From the IMG/VR virus record IMGVR_UViG_3300027217_000003, positions 1-62,594 of that record: a stretch of 62,594 nucleotides of DNA; one strand, given 5' to 3'. A model generated the notes under the pieces. It worked only from the letters and a program-made list of their open reading frames with translations, was not told the DNA's origin and did not search any database. The stretch is from a virus. Shown piece after piece: positions 25,542 through 34,264 of this stretch; position 1 is the stretch's first letter, and each line of letters opens with the position of its first letter. Made by a program: the position numbers and the translations under genes.

Positions 25542-26855
25542 TTATAGTGTATGTATGTTTGAACCGGTGATGTCCTCGGTTTCGTTTAGTCTCATCATAT
25601 TATAGTTGATTATCAACCTACATTTTGTACCCTTACCTTCACCATCTCTGATCTTTAGGATTTTCAACCAGTACTCAAAGTTCGCTCGCATCAAATCATC
25701 TTGAATAATACCCAACATTACATCTGCAGTGTGTGATAGACCTGCAGATTCCGCAACGTCAGACATTGAGATGTCAGATGCATTATATCCTGAACGCGTG
25801 ATCTGTGTCGCTGTAACAATTAGCCAATTGTTACGAACTCCCATTGCACGAAGATCTTCAGCGATCTGTTTGATTTTCAGATAGGTGTTCTCCGAGTTTG
25901 GATTTCTGTAATTTGAAAGAATGTTAATGTAGTCAATTACGATTACATTTAGTTTTACTTTCTTTTCTTCTTCAACTTGTTTGAGGTACGATTCAATATC
26001 GAGAACCGTCGCCTGTGAAGTTGGAAACTGTTTAACGAATAGATTTCCAGGAGGAGTTAGACCATTACCAACAGTTTCCAATCTACGTTGAATGTAGTCC
26101 TTATTCTTTGACTTTTCCTGGTACTCGTTGATTGGAATTGATAGAAGGTTTGAACCAATACGTTTTACAAACTTATGGTCCGCCATTTCTGCAGTAATGA
26201 CCGCAGTGTTGTGACCCATTTTAACAGCGGTTGCAGCATCATTCGCTAGAAAGATTGACTTACCGATGTTTTGTTCACCAACGTAAACAATTAAGTTACC
26301 ACCTCTATCATATCCACCGCCAAGAAGACGGTCAATAAAGTTGTAACCCGAACTTACCTTTTCAGTTTCTTTTTGATCGTGGGCATTAGGGTCAAAGAAG
26401 TCTAGACCCAGGTTAGAATCAAAGTTAATTGAGTTACGGTCATTGATTAGACCTTTAAACTTATTGACTAAAGCATCAACGTTTTCAGGTGTAACTGTAG
26501 TGGTCTTAATGAACTCGATTGAATCTGCGAGAGATTCATTGAAGTTGCGCCATTTGATCCAAGACTCTGCGGTTGAGGTCAACCATTCGTCATCGTATTC
26601 ATGTAGATTGACATCATAGATGAGGTCAATCATTTCATCACTTACCTTTTCTTTTTGCTTTGAACTCTTAACGAGTAGCTTCATCTGATCCTTAGAAGGA
26701 GTCTCGTGAAACCGCTCGTAGAACTTGTGAGCTAATTTAGATAAGTGATCAATCTCTTCAGAAGTGTAGAAACCACCCTTGATGGTATCTAAATACTTTA
26801 CCCTCTGTAGAGATAGCTTAAAGAATATCTTTTCAAAATCTTGACCGAACTGCAT
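25542..26855 (-). CDS. gp41: Replicative DNA helicase (T4 gp41-like, DnaB family)
   Basis: A 437-residue hexameric helicase with an N-terminal helical domain (to about residue 150) and a RecA-like C-terminal domain. Walker A GEQNIGKS is at 193-200, VITAEMADH follows, Walker B VIVIDYI at about 304-310 and WLIVTATQI (motif H3) near 343. T4 gp41 has 475 residues. It unwinds the fork and works with primase gp61, encoded far away at 55.6-56.7 kb. It sits downstream of UvsX and a 2OG oxygenase gene. Confidence 0.92.
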   Translation of the reverse strand: MQFGQDFEKIFFKLSLQRVKYLDTIKGGFYTSEEIDHLSKLAHKFYERFHETPSKDQMKLLVKSSKQKEKVSDEMIDLIYDVNLHEYDDEWLTSTAESWIKWRNFNESLADSIEFIKTTTVTPENVDALVNKFKGLINDRNSINFDSNLGLDFFDPNAHDQKETEKVSSGYNFIDRLLGGGYDRGGNLIVYVGEQNIGKSIFLANDAATAVKMGHNTAVITAEMADHKFVKRIGSNLLSIPINEYQEKSKNKDYIQRRLETVGNGLTPPGNLFVKQFPTSQATVLDIESYLKQVEEEKKVKLNVIVIDYINILSNYRNPNSENTYLKIKQIAEDLRAMGVRNNWLIVTATQITRSGYNASDISMSDVAESAGLSHTADVMLGIIQDDLMRANFEYWLKILKIRDGEGKGTKCRLIINYNMMRLNETEDITGSNIHTL

Positions 26856-26868
26856 TATTGAGTATATT

Positions 26869-27444
26869 TTAGGCTTCTATACGAAATTGACCAACTTGTT
26901 TACTATATGGTTCATTTTCCCATAGATTAATTGCAATTGCATGTCGAGTTCCACTCGTTACTGGTTTAACTTCATGAACATAATTGCCTGCTCCAAAGAT
27001 AATTAATCGATTAGGTTTAGCCTTTACGATCTCAGGTGGAGAGTTCACTCCGTCTGTGTAAATTGCTAATTCTCCACCTTCAAATTCTTGACCTGCTGGA
27101 TAATATACTGTTCCTATTAATGGAATCACAATAGCACCAGTTTTTTCAAACCAAGCTTCATCTTTATCGTAATGATTTCCAAGAATATTTTTGAATCCTT
27201 TTTCTGGATTAGCAGTTTGAATTCCAGTCCAATATTCAAATCCATTGATATTAAAGCTCTCATTGATTGGACAATTATGTCCCCAAATATATTCAATCAA
27301 TCTTTTCTTAATTGTATTAGCTGATGAATCCCACCATCCTCCCCAGTAATAATAAACACCGGGATCGGCAAAAAAAGTTTGATCAGCTGCAATATCTTTA
27401 AGCAACATTTCATCTTTTACGAAGTTATCAATTACTACAATCAT
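26869..27444 (-). CDS. 2-oxoglutarate/Fe(II)-dependent oxygenase (prolyl hydroxylase type)
   Basis: A 191-residue double-stranded beta-helix oxygenase. The iron triad is visible as HYDKDEAW (His-x-Asp) near residue 90 and VHEVKPVTSGTRHAI, giving the distal His and the Arg that binds 2-oxoglutarate. IVIPLIGTVYYPAG and FEGGELAIYTDG are the usual connecting strands. It most resembles the prolyl-4-hydroxylase/PiuC type found in many marine phages, not the TET/JBP type. Its DNA is visibly more AT-rich than the flanking helicase and UvsX genes, suggesting later acquisition. Substrate unknown: protein, small molecule or DNA base. It overlaps the upstream gene by four bases. Confidence 0.85.
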   Translation of the reverse strand: MIVVIDNFVKDEMLLKDIAADQTFFADPGVYYYWGGWWDSSANTIKKRLIEYIWGHNCPINESFNINGFEYWTGIQTANPEKGFKNILGNHYDKDEAWFEKTGAIVIPLIGTVYYPAGQEFEGGELAIYTDGVNSPPEIVKAKPNRLIIFGAGNYVHEVKPVTSGTRHAIAINLWENEPYSKQVGQFRIEA

Positions 27445-27746
27445 TCGAATGGATTTATTATAATTTTGTAGGCTTCTTTGCCCGGTTGATCTTTAGTCTG
27501 TTCTAAATAACCTTCTTCTAATAGTTTATTTAGAGATGCATCGATCACTTCTGGTGAAAAGTCTTTGAAGTGATATTGGACTACAGCATGTTTGGTAAAA
27601 CTATCCTTATAACGATCTGGATTACGATAGGCCAGATTGATATAGAAATGTAAGATGTCAAAAGGATCTGGATAACTTTCCAGATCCTTTTCAATCCCTA
27701 GGATAAATTTAATTGGGAGACGATCTTCGTTAATCGTTAGCAACAT
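27441..27746 (-). CDS. Small winged-helix-like protein
   Basis: A 101-residue protein between UvsX and the oxygenase. The order of helices and a terminal hairpin (FTKHAVVQYHF, SPEVIDASLNKLLEEGYLEQ, then KEAYKIIINPFE) matches a winged helix-turn-helix domain of the type found in DNA-binding regulators. It overlaps UvsX by 17 bases and the oxygenase gene by four, so all three are co-translated. A regulator of the replication operon or an accessory recombination factor is possible; no family assigned. Confidence 0.6.
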   Translation of the reverse strand: MLLTINEDRLPIKFILGIEKDLESYPDPFDILHFYINLAYRNPDRYKDSFTKHAVVQYHFKDFSPEVIDASLNKLLEEGYLEQTKDQPGKEAYKIIINPFE

Positions 27747-28854
27747 CTTCTAAGATCTCATCAATGTTTATATCTTCGATCTCTTCCATATTGTAGTTGA
27801 AGATCGGTTGAATGTGTGCATCGATTCTCTTTAGAACCTCAGTCGTGAATACCTTATCAGTGAAGAAGTCTTTGTTATCGACTGCTTCGTCAAGGTGTTC
27901 ACAAACCCAAGTGCGTGCAGTTTTCTTTAAGATCTTCTCACCGGTCTTAGGATCGATAGTTCCTCGATCGACACCGCAAATATCCCATGATACGTAGTTT
28001 TCAAGACCAACGTAACGGTTCATGCCTTTAGAGAAGTGCAAGTGAAACTTGATCTTTGAAGGTTTAGCGAAACGGTTCTTGTTAGGTGACGCAGTAACGA
28101 TAATACCTGCTTTCTGATCTCCTTCTTTCAATTGTGCCTTGTTCAAGAATAAAACGATTGACGCTGCATATTCAGGACCTGTACCTCCACCTGCAATTTG
28201 AGTTGGGATAAAGGATTGTGATTGATATGTGTGGTTGGTGAACAAGAAAGGAATCTTTAGATCTGCCATCGGAGTCATGATAATTCTAAAGATTGACTTT
28301 AGAACCTTTGAACGTGTCATATCCGACTTATCAGACCCCGATGCAGCATCGTCAATTTCCTTTGCGGTTGCAAGGTTACCGGCAGAATCAAGAATAATTA
28401 GGATCTTAGGCAATTCTGCGCCTGATGCTTTTGCATCTTGCATTTTCTTGGTGATGCGGGTGACTGAAGTACGGAAATCTTGAACCGTATTAACGGGTTG
28501 ATAGTTAACTTTGTTTGTATCAATGCCAAACTTCTTCATTTGATCTCGATCCACCGCAGCTTCAGAATCATAATAGATGATACTGTAGCCCATGTCAATT
28601 GCCCTCTTCACCGTGTTCAACATCAAATATGTCTTACCCGTTCCTGAAGGACCAGCAACCGAACATGCTCTATTATTTGGCCATCCGCCAAACACAGACC
28701 CTGAGATACATGCGTTCAGGTTATAGTTGCCGGTGTCGATCCACTCTGTAACTTCACTAAAAGAAGAGTGTTCCATGATAGAACCTAACGGATTGATGTC
28801 CTTCAACTCTGCGTTAAGATCTTCAAATGTGAATTCAGTTAATTTCTTCGCCAT
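27730..28854 (-). CDS. uvsX: Recombinase UvsX (RecA family)
   Basis: A 374-residue strand-exchange protein, close to T4 UvsX (391). Walker A GPSGTGKT is at 68-75, followed by YDSEAAVDR with the catalytic glutamate, then LIILDSAGNL (Walker B) and the TNHTYQSQS segment. The C-terminus is acidic (EEIEDINIDEILEDV), as in UvsX. It forms filaments on single-stranded DNA, loaded by UvsY and displacing gp32. It lies upstream of helicase gp41 in the same transcription unit. Confidence 0.93.
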   Translation of the reverse strand: MAKKLTEFTFEDLNAELKDINPLGSIMEHSSFSEVTEWIDTGNYNLNACISGSVFGGWPNNRACSVAGPSGTGKTYLMLNTVKRAIDMGYSIIYYDSEAAVDRDQMKKFGIDTNKVNYQPVNTVQDFRTSVTRITKKMQDAKASGAELPKILIILDSAGNLATAKEIDDAASGSDKSDMTRSKVLKSIFRIIMTPMADLKIPFLFTNHTYQSQSFIPTQIAGGGTGPEYAASIVLFLNKAQLKEGDQKAGIIVTASPNKNRFAKPSKIKFHLHFSKGMNRYVGLENYVSWDICGVDRGTIDPKTGEKILKKTARTWVCEHLDEAVDNKDFFTDKVFTTEVLKRIDAHIQPIFNYNMEEIEDINIDEILEDVAND

Positions 28855-29044
28855 TGTTTTCTAGGGTTTGTTGTTCTTTTTCTCGAAGAGCTTGAAGCTC
28901 TGTTAATAGTTTACCTGTCTCGATTTCAATCTTTGACATGTTATCCTGTAGACGATTCAACTCACGGTAAATGAAATCATATCGTTCAACAAAGAATATT
29001 TCGTTTTGTGATAGACCTTCAAGGTCTCTTGGTCTGAGTGCCAT
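28835..29044 (-). CDS. Small coiled-coil protein upstream of UvsX
   Basis: A 69-residue, highly charged protein predicted to be a single long coiled coil (LNRLQDNMSKIEIETGKLL, then a Glu/Gln-rich end). It overlaps UvsX by 20 bases, so it is translated in the same unit. I do not recognise it. A helper of UvsX is conceivable from context. Confidence 0.6.
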   Translation of the reverse strand: MALRPRDLEGLSQNEIFFVERYDFIYRELNRLQDNMSKIEIETGKLLTELQALREKEQQTLENNGEEIN

Positions 29045-29048
29045 ATTT

Positions 29049-29177
29049 TTAGTAAGCTGGACTGTTTTGCTGGATGTAATCCCATACTAGTTTGCGAACA
29101 GATGCTCCAAATTCCATGTCGTTTGGATTTTCAGTGTGAAGTTCAACTAATTGGGTCATGAGTTTATTATCTTCCAT
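29049..29177 (-). CDS. Very small hypothetical protein (42 residues)
   Basis: An ATG-started frame of 42 residues (MEDNKLMTQLVELHTENPND... ending IQQNSPAY) that fills the gap between the polymerase C-half and the coiled-coil gene. It has a candidate middle promoter 15 bases upstream and would be first in the UvsX operon. No motif. Coding is supported by neat packing between neighbours and the promoter, not by homology. Confidence 0.5.
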   Translation of the reverse strand: MEDNKLMTQLVELHTENPNDMEFGASVRKLVWDYIQQNSPAY

Positions 29178-29192
29178 GATTAGTGTATTTTA

Positions 29193-29220
29193 ATTTATAC
29201 TACGTGAATGTGTTTTGTTT
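29193..29220 (-). promoter_or_regulatory. Middle-type promoter candidate for the UvsX operon (AAACAAA-N14-TATAAAT)
   Basis: Minus strand: AAACAAA at 29220-29214 (overlapping the polymerase C-half stop), 14 bases, TATAAAT at 29199-29193. Confidence 0.6.
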
Positions 29221-30427
29221 AGAACAAAGAAGTTGAGTAAATTAGATTACGATTAATGGACTGTAATCCAACTGACGTTAACAATCGATTCAAGGGATCA
29301 ATGATTGATTTTTCAAACTGTGTTTCGTAATCAACCTGTGGCGCAAATTCATAAGGATGATCTCCTGGAAGGTATGCAAATACGTCTGAAATTCCACCTG
29401 GATCAATTGCGTGATAGATCTTCAACTTCTCACCATTACCAATCAGTCGATACTTTGATTTGAATTTTTGGTTGTTGTTCAACAAGAAGTTGTAATATCC
29501 TGCAGCCTTTACGTTGGGCGGACACTTTAGACCAAACTGAAATTCAATATGATCATCAACAATATATCTTTCAATGTTATTTGTTCTCTTATTGAACGCA
29601 ATTTCATCGAGCTTGGCCATCTTGAACTGCTTCTTGGCTTCGCTTAAGAATGATGTAAGTTTTTGAAGGGTGTCTGCTGTAGGGCCAGCCTCTTCATTAA
29701 ACATAATCTTAAGGGCCTCTGTTAATTTAGCCCTAGCAAACGTAGGAGTAGAGGATTGAATGGTATCAAATCCAATGGTCTTTACTTTACTCAGTGGCTT
29801 ATGGCGTTCAGTCGTAGGAATCTTATCATCCCACGCAATATCCTGAATGTACTTTTTCTTACTCATCCAAATGCCAGAGTAGGCCACTGTTTCTAGCTCA
29901 AAAACTAAGAAGTTATCGGTGTTGGCTGCTACTGCATACTTTTCCATTGCTTTAACAATATACTCTTTAATTCTAAAATTGTATACTGCTAGGATGAATG
30001 TATCAATGGTCATCGGTTCTCCTGTCCATTCACATGTTTTATACATCTCATCGAACTGTACGTAGCACGAATCAGTATCAATGTAAATTACAGATGGGCG
30101 GTGGCATTGTCCTTTAACTGTTACGCCGATGTGTTCGTGTAACTTAGTGTCTTTATGCCAAAAATCATGAAAGTACTTATTTAATACTTGTTCAGAATAC
30201 AGGATAGCGTTTTGACCCTGTAAGGTAATTGATTCGGCAATATCTAGATTAAAGAAGTGAAACCACTTATTACCAAATGCACCGTAAACTGAGTTTAGCG
30301 TTACCTTAACCGCTTGCTCATAAGCCGTAAACTTGGCGGACTCTTTTTGATAATAGTCCACCAAGCTTTGTAGCTCGTCTTTTCCTAGTCGATCTAGGGA
30401 AGTATTCTTTAGTTCTTCTAAAGTCAT
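29219..30427 (-). CDS. gp43B: DNA polymerase, C-terminal half (gp43B)
   Basis: A 402-residue polypeptide holding the fingers, second catalytic aspartates and thumb of a family B polymerase. Motif B, KVTLNSVYGAFGN, is at 41-53 and motif C, YIDTDS, at 115-120, with a basic thumb and a C-terminus IYSTSLF that looks like a clamp-binding tail. It lacks the exonuclease and motif A, which are in the separate gene at 34265-35668. The ATG overlaps the clamp gene stop (TAATG). Both halves have intact conserved motifs, so they probably assemble into one active enzyme. Confidence 0.92.
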   Translation of the reverse strand: MTLEELKNTSLDRLGKDELQSLVDYYQKESAKFTAYEQAVKVTLNSVYGAFGNKWFHFFNLDIAESITLQGQNAILYSEQVLNKYFHDFWHKDTKLHEHIGVTVKGQCHRPSVIYIDTDSCYVQFDEMYKTCEWTGEPMTIDTFILAVYNFRIKEYIVKAMEKYAVAANTDNFLVFELETVAYSGIWMSKKKYIQDIAWDDKIPTTERHKPLSKVKTIGFDTIQSSTPTFARAKLTEALKIMFNEEAGPTADTLQKLTSFLSEAKKQFKMAKLDEIAFNKRTNNIERYIVDDHIEFQFGLKCPPNVKAAGYYNFLLNNNQKFKSKYRLIGNGEKLKIYHAIDPGGISDVFAYLPGDHPYEFAPQVDYETQFEKSIIDPLNRLLTSVGLQSINRNLIYSTSLF

Positions 30428-31176
30428 TATTCAGCCGTTTGACAAGTAGCAATCGTCAACAATGTGTTAGAGTCATTAGACTTCATAACAACCTTATTTG
30501 CTGATACGTAAACTGCGTACTCTTCACGGTCTAGAAGATTCAAATACTTTTTGTAAAGGGTTGCAGAAGCTGATTGACCATTGTACTCTGAACCTGCTTG
30601 ATAGTTATAAGTCTTACCTTTAACTCGAACACCTTCGCCATTCGCTTTAATTTCAAACGTTTCATCTTTATCAAGATTAAACAGTGACTTGATTTTACCA
30701 AGTGTGAAAGTGTCAAGCGTAAAATCAAATGCCGACCCTTCACGTGAAAAGATGCCTTCAATTTGAGAATCTGTAAGATCTTTGAAACCAAGAGAAGGTT
30801 CAGAACAAACTAGTGTGATTTCAAGTTCATTATTGAAAATCTTCATTGTAGATGATACATAGTCTTCTTCGTTCTCGATCAATTCGATCTCTGCTGAGAT
30901 TTGATCTGAACCAAACATCTTAATTGCTTCAAGAACTTTGTTAGCGTCAAAGAAAGCAACTTTGATTTCCTTACCTTCAGGAAGATCACCATCGACAGTG
31001 AACAACTCTGAAATTGGCTGTGAATGCATTTTAACTGCATCACGTTGTGGTAGATAAACCGCAGATTGAATGTTACCGTTACGCAACTTGAAGTACAGGA
31101 ATGAATCGATTGACTTCAGGCGATTAACGAACTCTACGAATTGGTTCTGATCTACGCGATTGATTTGAATTTTCAT
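30427..31176 (-). CDS. gp45: Sliding clamp (T4 gp45-like)
   Basis: A 249-residue protein of the size of gp45 (228), made mostly of alternating strands as in clamp folds (FLYFKLRNGNIQSAVYL, LEITLVCSEPSLGF, TLDTFTLGKIKSLFNL, EYAVYVSANKVVMKS). Direct identity to T4 gp45 is weak, but the position between the two polymerase halves, the size and the fold-like pattern support the call. As a ring it would tether polymerase and, with gp33 and gp55, activate late promoters. Translation is coupled to the polymerase C-half. Confidence 0.75.
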   Translation of the reverse strand: MKIQINRVDQNQFVEFVNRLKSIDSFLYFKLRNGNIQSAVYLPQRDAVKMHSQPISELFTVDGDLPEGKEIKVAFFDANKVLEAIKMFGSDQISAEIELIENEEDYVSSTMKIFNNELEITLVCSEPSLGFKDLTDSQIEGIFSREGSAFDFTLDTFTLGKIKSLFNLDKDETFEIKANGEGVRVKGKTYNYQAGSEYNGQSASATLYKKYLNLLDREEYAVYVSANKVVMKSNDSNTLLTIATCQTAE

Positions 31177-31198
31177 GCTTAATTATTTTCGTTTAGTT

Positions 31199-31226
31199 AT
31201 TGTATAGTAAAATTGGTAATTTGTTT
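31199..31226 (-). promoter_or_regulatory. Middle-type promoter candidate for the clamp gene (AAACAAA-N13-TATACAAT)
   Basis: Minus strand: AAACAAA at 31226-31220, 13 bases, TATACAAT at 31206-31199, then 22 bases to the gp45 ATG. It directly follows the NrdA terminator. Confidence 0.6.
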
Positions 31227-31231
31227 CACAT

Positions 31232-31255
31232 AAAAAAACCCGCTCAAAGCGGGTT
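31232..31255 (-). terminator. Rho-independent terminator after nrdA
   Basis: Minus strand: AACCCGC / GCGGGTT stem of seven base pairs with a five-base loop, followed by a run of T residues. It lies 11 bases past the nrdA stop codon. Confidence 0.85.
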
Positions 31256-31266
31256 CTTAAATAATG

Positions 31267-33066
31267 CTATCCATCACAACTTAAGCAGTCAATCATTGCT
31301 CGTTGAGCAATATCTCCTCTTAGCACTGATTCTGTTCGCATGTAGTATAATGTCTTAACGCCTTGCTTATATGCCTCTAGGTGAACTTGATTGATGTACT
31401 TGGGTTCAGCCTCGTTAGGGAAGGCAAGGTTAAGTGAAACCGCTTGGTCAATGTATTGTTGACGAATACCAGCTTGACGAACTAATTCCATTTGATTGAT
31501 TTCCTTAAAGGTCAAAAATACATCTTTGAATGGAACCCACTTGTCTTTTTCAATTTCAGAAAGTTTATCATATTCCTTTTGATTGATGTATGTGAATTTC
31601 TCACCTTCTTTGGCGTACCACTTGTCAAGAGATTCTACTCCTTGAACCGATCCACCATCTATCAAAATTTGATCCCAAACTTCTTTAGAGTTTAGTTTGA
31701 TCATGTTCAGTGCCGTGTCAAGGGTTGGGTTCTTGCGAATGAATGTACCTTTTGCAGTTTGCTCGGTGAAAACGTTGGCAGCCCATGGCTCAATACCCGC
31801 TGATACGTTTCCTGACAGTTTTGAATTTGAAACTGTTGGGGCAATGGCACGAAGGTGTGTATTTCTCATACCTGTTCCAACACACCACAGTGGCTCGCCA
31901 TACACTTTTGCCATGTCTCGTGAAGCTCGTTCCGATTCAATCTTAATTTGAGAGAAGATCTTACGTGTTTCAAATTGTGCGCCCATTGCGTCAAATGCAA
32001 TACCTCTTTCTTGTAGGTACGTATGCCATCCAAGAACTCCAAGACCCAGTGCTCGACCTTTTTCAGCTGAACGAACAGAGTTCTCGAAGCCACGCATGTA
32101 TTTTGCACGTGTGATAAACTCTTCTAGGACGCCGTCTAGGAACCATGTTGCAGTGTAAACCAGATCAGTGTCCTTCCACTCGTCGTATTTTGCAAGGTTG
32201 ATTGAAGACAAACAACAAACGAATGAGTGGTTCTCGTCAGTATGAAGAGTAATCTCAGAACAAATGTTGGTCATAAAAACCTTTAACTGATTGTTCTTGT
32301 AAGCATCTGGATTTTGACGGTTAACGTTACCTTTAAACATGATGTAAGGCTCGCCGGTCGTTCTACGCTTACGAAGAACTGCAGCCCATCGTTTACGGGC
32401 TTCCTTGTCTCCTTGTTCAAGCTTCATCATAAATGAATCTGAGACAACAACACATTGGTGCATATTTAGAGATTGACGATTAACGTCTCCTTTGGGTTCT
32501 CTAATTTCTAGCCACTCCCAAAAGTCACCGTGCTCGATATCGATATTAACTGATGCTGCACCTCGACGAACTGAACCCTGATTTGTCGCTAGAATCGATG
32601 AATCGTAGATCTTAATAAAAGGAACTACGCCATCTGACGTACCGTTCTGTGAAATGTTCGAACCTGCAGGACGAATCATATTAACTCCAATTCCAACTCC
32701 GCCACCGTGTTTTGCAAGTAGCATCATTTCAAGATTCTTGTTACCAATCTCTTGAATTGAATCGCCTACATCAATACCAAAACATGAAATTGGTAGACCT
32801 CTTTCGGTTCCAGTGTTTGAGAAAACTGGAGTTGCTAGGTTCAACCAACCCTTCCACATGTAATCAAAGAATTTACTAGCCAAATCAGGCTTACGTAATC
32901 TCTTTGCTACAGTGGTAGCAACTCTCCAATATGCATCCTTTGGTGTTTCACCTTCTAAAAGATAACCTTTAGATACTGTTTTAACGTAAACTTCAGTGTT
33001 GGCCCATATTGGAAAGTCAACTCCAACTTCCCATCCTAAAAATTCACCATGATTAATTTCTTCCAT
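31267..33066 (-). CDS. nrdA: Ribonucleotide reductase class I, alpha subunit (NrdA)
   Basis: A 599-residue catalytic subunit that converts ribonucleotides to deoxyribonucleotides. It has the radical-site motifs: LPISCFG (first redox Cys), the NICSEI loop with Asn, Cys and Glu of the active site, VCCLSSINL (second redox Cys), and a C-terminal CLSCDG shuttle pair. The N-terminal ATP-cone is missing (T4 NrdA has 754 residues), so dATP feedback inhibition at the overall-activity site should be absent. It follows nrdB with a small gap holding a middle-type promoter. Confidence 0.94.
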   Translation of the reverse strand: MEEINHGEFLGWEVGVDFPIWANTEVYVKTVSKGYLLEGETPKDAYWRVATTVAKRLRKPDLASKFFDYMWKGWLNLATPVFSNTGTERGLPISCFGIDVGDSIQEIGNKNLEMMLLAKHGGGVGIGVNMIRPAGSNISQNGTSDGVVPFIKIYDSSILATNQGSVRRGAASVNIDIEHGDFWEWLEIREPKGDVNRQSLNMHQCVVVSDSFMMKLEQGDKEARKRWAAVLRKRRTTGEPYIMFKGNVNRQNPDAYKNNQLKVFMTNICSEITLHTDENHSFVCCLSSINLAKYDEWKDTDLVYTATWFLDGVLEEFITRAKYMRGFENSVRSAEKGRALGLGVLGWHTYLQERGIAFDAMGAQFETRKIFSQIKIESERASRDMAKVYGEPLWCVGTGMRNTHLRAIAPTVSNSKLSGNVSAGIEPWAANVFTEQTAKGTFIRKNPTLDTALNMIKLNSKEVWDQILIDGGSVQGVESLDKWYAKEGEKFTYINQKEYDKLSEIEKDKWVPFKDVFLTFKEINQMELVRQAGIRQQYIDQAVSLNLAFPNEAEPKYINQVHLEAYKQGVKTLYYMRTESVLRGDIAQRAMIDCLSCDG

Positions 33067-33083
33067 TCTATAATTCTTATGTA

Positions 33084-33111
33084 CTTTATACCGCTAGATT
33101 CAAATCTGTTT
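33084..33111 (-). promoter_or_regulatory. Middle-type promoter candidate for nrdA (AAACAGA-N14-TATAAAG)
   Basis: Minus strand: AAACAGA at 33111-33105 (overlapping the nrdB stop), 14 bases, TATAAAG at 33090-33084, 17 bases to the nrdA ATG. Confidence 0.6.
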
Positions 33112-34120
33112 AAGAAAACAAATCGTCTTCATCCCAGTTTTCATCTTCACCAGCCTTTGAGTAATCCGTAGGGCGTACTGCGAAGAAGTCTGTATGCGTA
33201 TGCCCGCCTGTTAAGTGATAGAACCAATCAAGTTCTGCGGCTGCTGATTCATCAAACTTAAAGATAGATTCATAACCAATTTCATTGAGCTTTTCATTGG
33301 CTCTTTTCTTGATGAACTCTTTTAAGTCTGATGCATTTAGATTTTCTAGATCGCCAGCTTCAAAAATCTTATCGATGTAATTCATTTCCATTTCGACCAT
33401 AAGATGTGCAGCTTCTTCAACCTGTGATTGTACTGCATTTCTTAGGTCTGGATACTCTTCACACATTTGACGGAACAATTGACATCCCATTTTTGAGTGA
33501 AGAGATTCATCTCTAACTGACCATTTCATTTGCTGACCAATACCCTTTAAAAGGTTTCTCATTTGAAACGAGTATAGAACCGCAAATGAAGAATATAGAG
33601 CTACTCCTTCGGCAAAGGCTGAAAAAATAGCCAATGAACGAGCAACGTCTTTTCGAGCTTCCGCTGACCTAGCCAAATCTTCATGGGTGTAATCCGCTGT
33701 AGTACCCATCAAGAACTCAAAACGTGCAGCTGTTGAAGGCTCATGTAAGAATGCCTTAAAATCCTCAAGGCCTAATGTTTCGTTTAGATATGAATACGCT
33801 GTTGCATGGATGGTTTCTTGCGAACCAAACATCATTGCCATTTGCTTAATTTCATGTTTAGGGAACCAATTGGTTACCATGCCGGTCCAATAATCAGAAA
33901 CTGCACATTCAGTCTGTGCAAACCCCAATAAAATGTTACCGACCAAATTCTTTTCAGATGCTGAAAGATTTTCATTCCAATCTTTCACGTCGCCTTGCAT
34001 CGAAATCTCCGTATGAAGCCAAAAGGCCTGTGCTTGTTTTAGCCATCCCTCTGTGTAATAAATTGGATATTCAAAGGGCTTAAATTCTATTCTTTCTTTA
34101 AATAATTGAGATTTTGACAT
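33110..34120 (-). CDS. nrdB: Ribonucleotide reductase class I, beta subunit (NrdB)
   Basis: A 336-residue di-iron radical subunit. SQETIHATAYSYL carries the iron ligands Glu and His and the radical tyrosine in the E-x2-H-x3-Y spacing of E. coli Glu115-His118-Tyr122. The first ligand lies in FAQTECAVSDYW as Glu where E. coli has Asp84. Later ligands are in FAEGVALYSSF and RDESLHSKMG. It ends EDENWDEDDLFS, the acidic tail that docks on NrdA. A GATATATA box sits 100 bases upstream in a 144-base gap. Confidence 0.93.
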   Translation of the reverse strand: MSKSQLFKERIEFKPFEYPIYYTEGWLKQAQAFWLHTEISMQGDVKDWNENLSASEKNLVGNILLGFAQTECAVSDYWTGMVTNWFPKHEIKQMAMMFGSQETIHATAYSYLNETLGLEDFKAFLHEPSTAARFEFLMGTTADYTHEDLARSAEARKDVARSLAIFSAFAEGVALYSSFAVLYSFQMRNLLKGIGQQMKWSVRDESLHSKMGCQLFRQMCEEYPDLRNAVQSQVEEAAHLMVEMEMNYIDKIFEAGDLENLNASDLKEFIKKRANEKLNEIGYESIFKFDESAAAELDWFYHLTGGHTHTDFFAVRPTDYSKAGEDENWDEDDLFS

Positions 34121-34220
34121 TTTTTAAAAAACGTATTTTTTTACTATTTGCTATTAGACGACAAAGGGTCCTTAATTCATTAGAACTGATGGACCCGGGG
34201 TGTAACTTTACGATACATTG

Positions 34221-34228
34221 TATATATC
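34221..34228 (-). promoter_or_regulatory. GATATATA box in the nrdB upstream region
   Basis: GATATATA on the minus strand, 100 bases before the nrdB ATG. The 34121-34264 gap also holds a GGGTCC/GGACCC inverted repeat without a T tract. Because nrdB is not a virion gene this box may be fortuitous. Confidence 0.25.
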
Positions 34229-34264
34229 ATGGCTGTTACGAGGGGCTCTAAATATAATAACTGA

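Noticed and set aside
34121-34264. Possible intron or intein edge between the polymerase halves
   Set aside because: No intein splice residues at the protein ends, no group I core pairing recognised, and several complete genes lie between the halves, so a simple gene split is the better reading.
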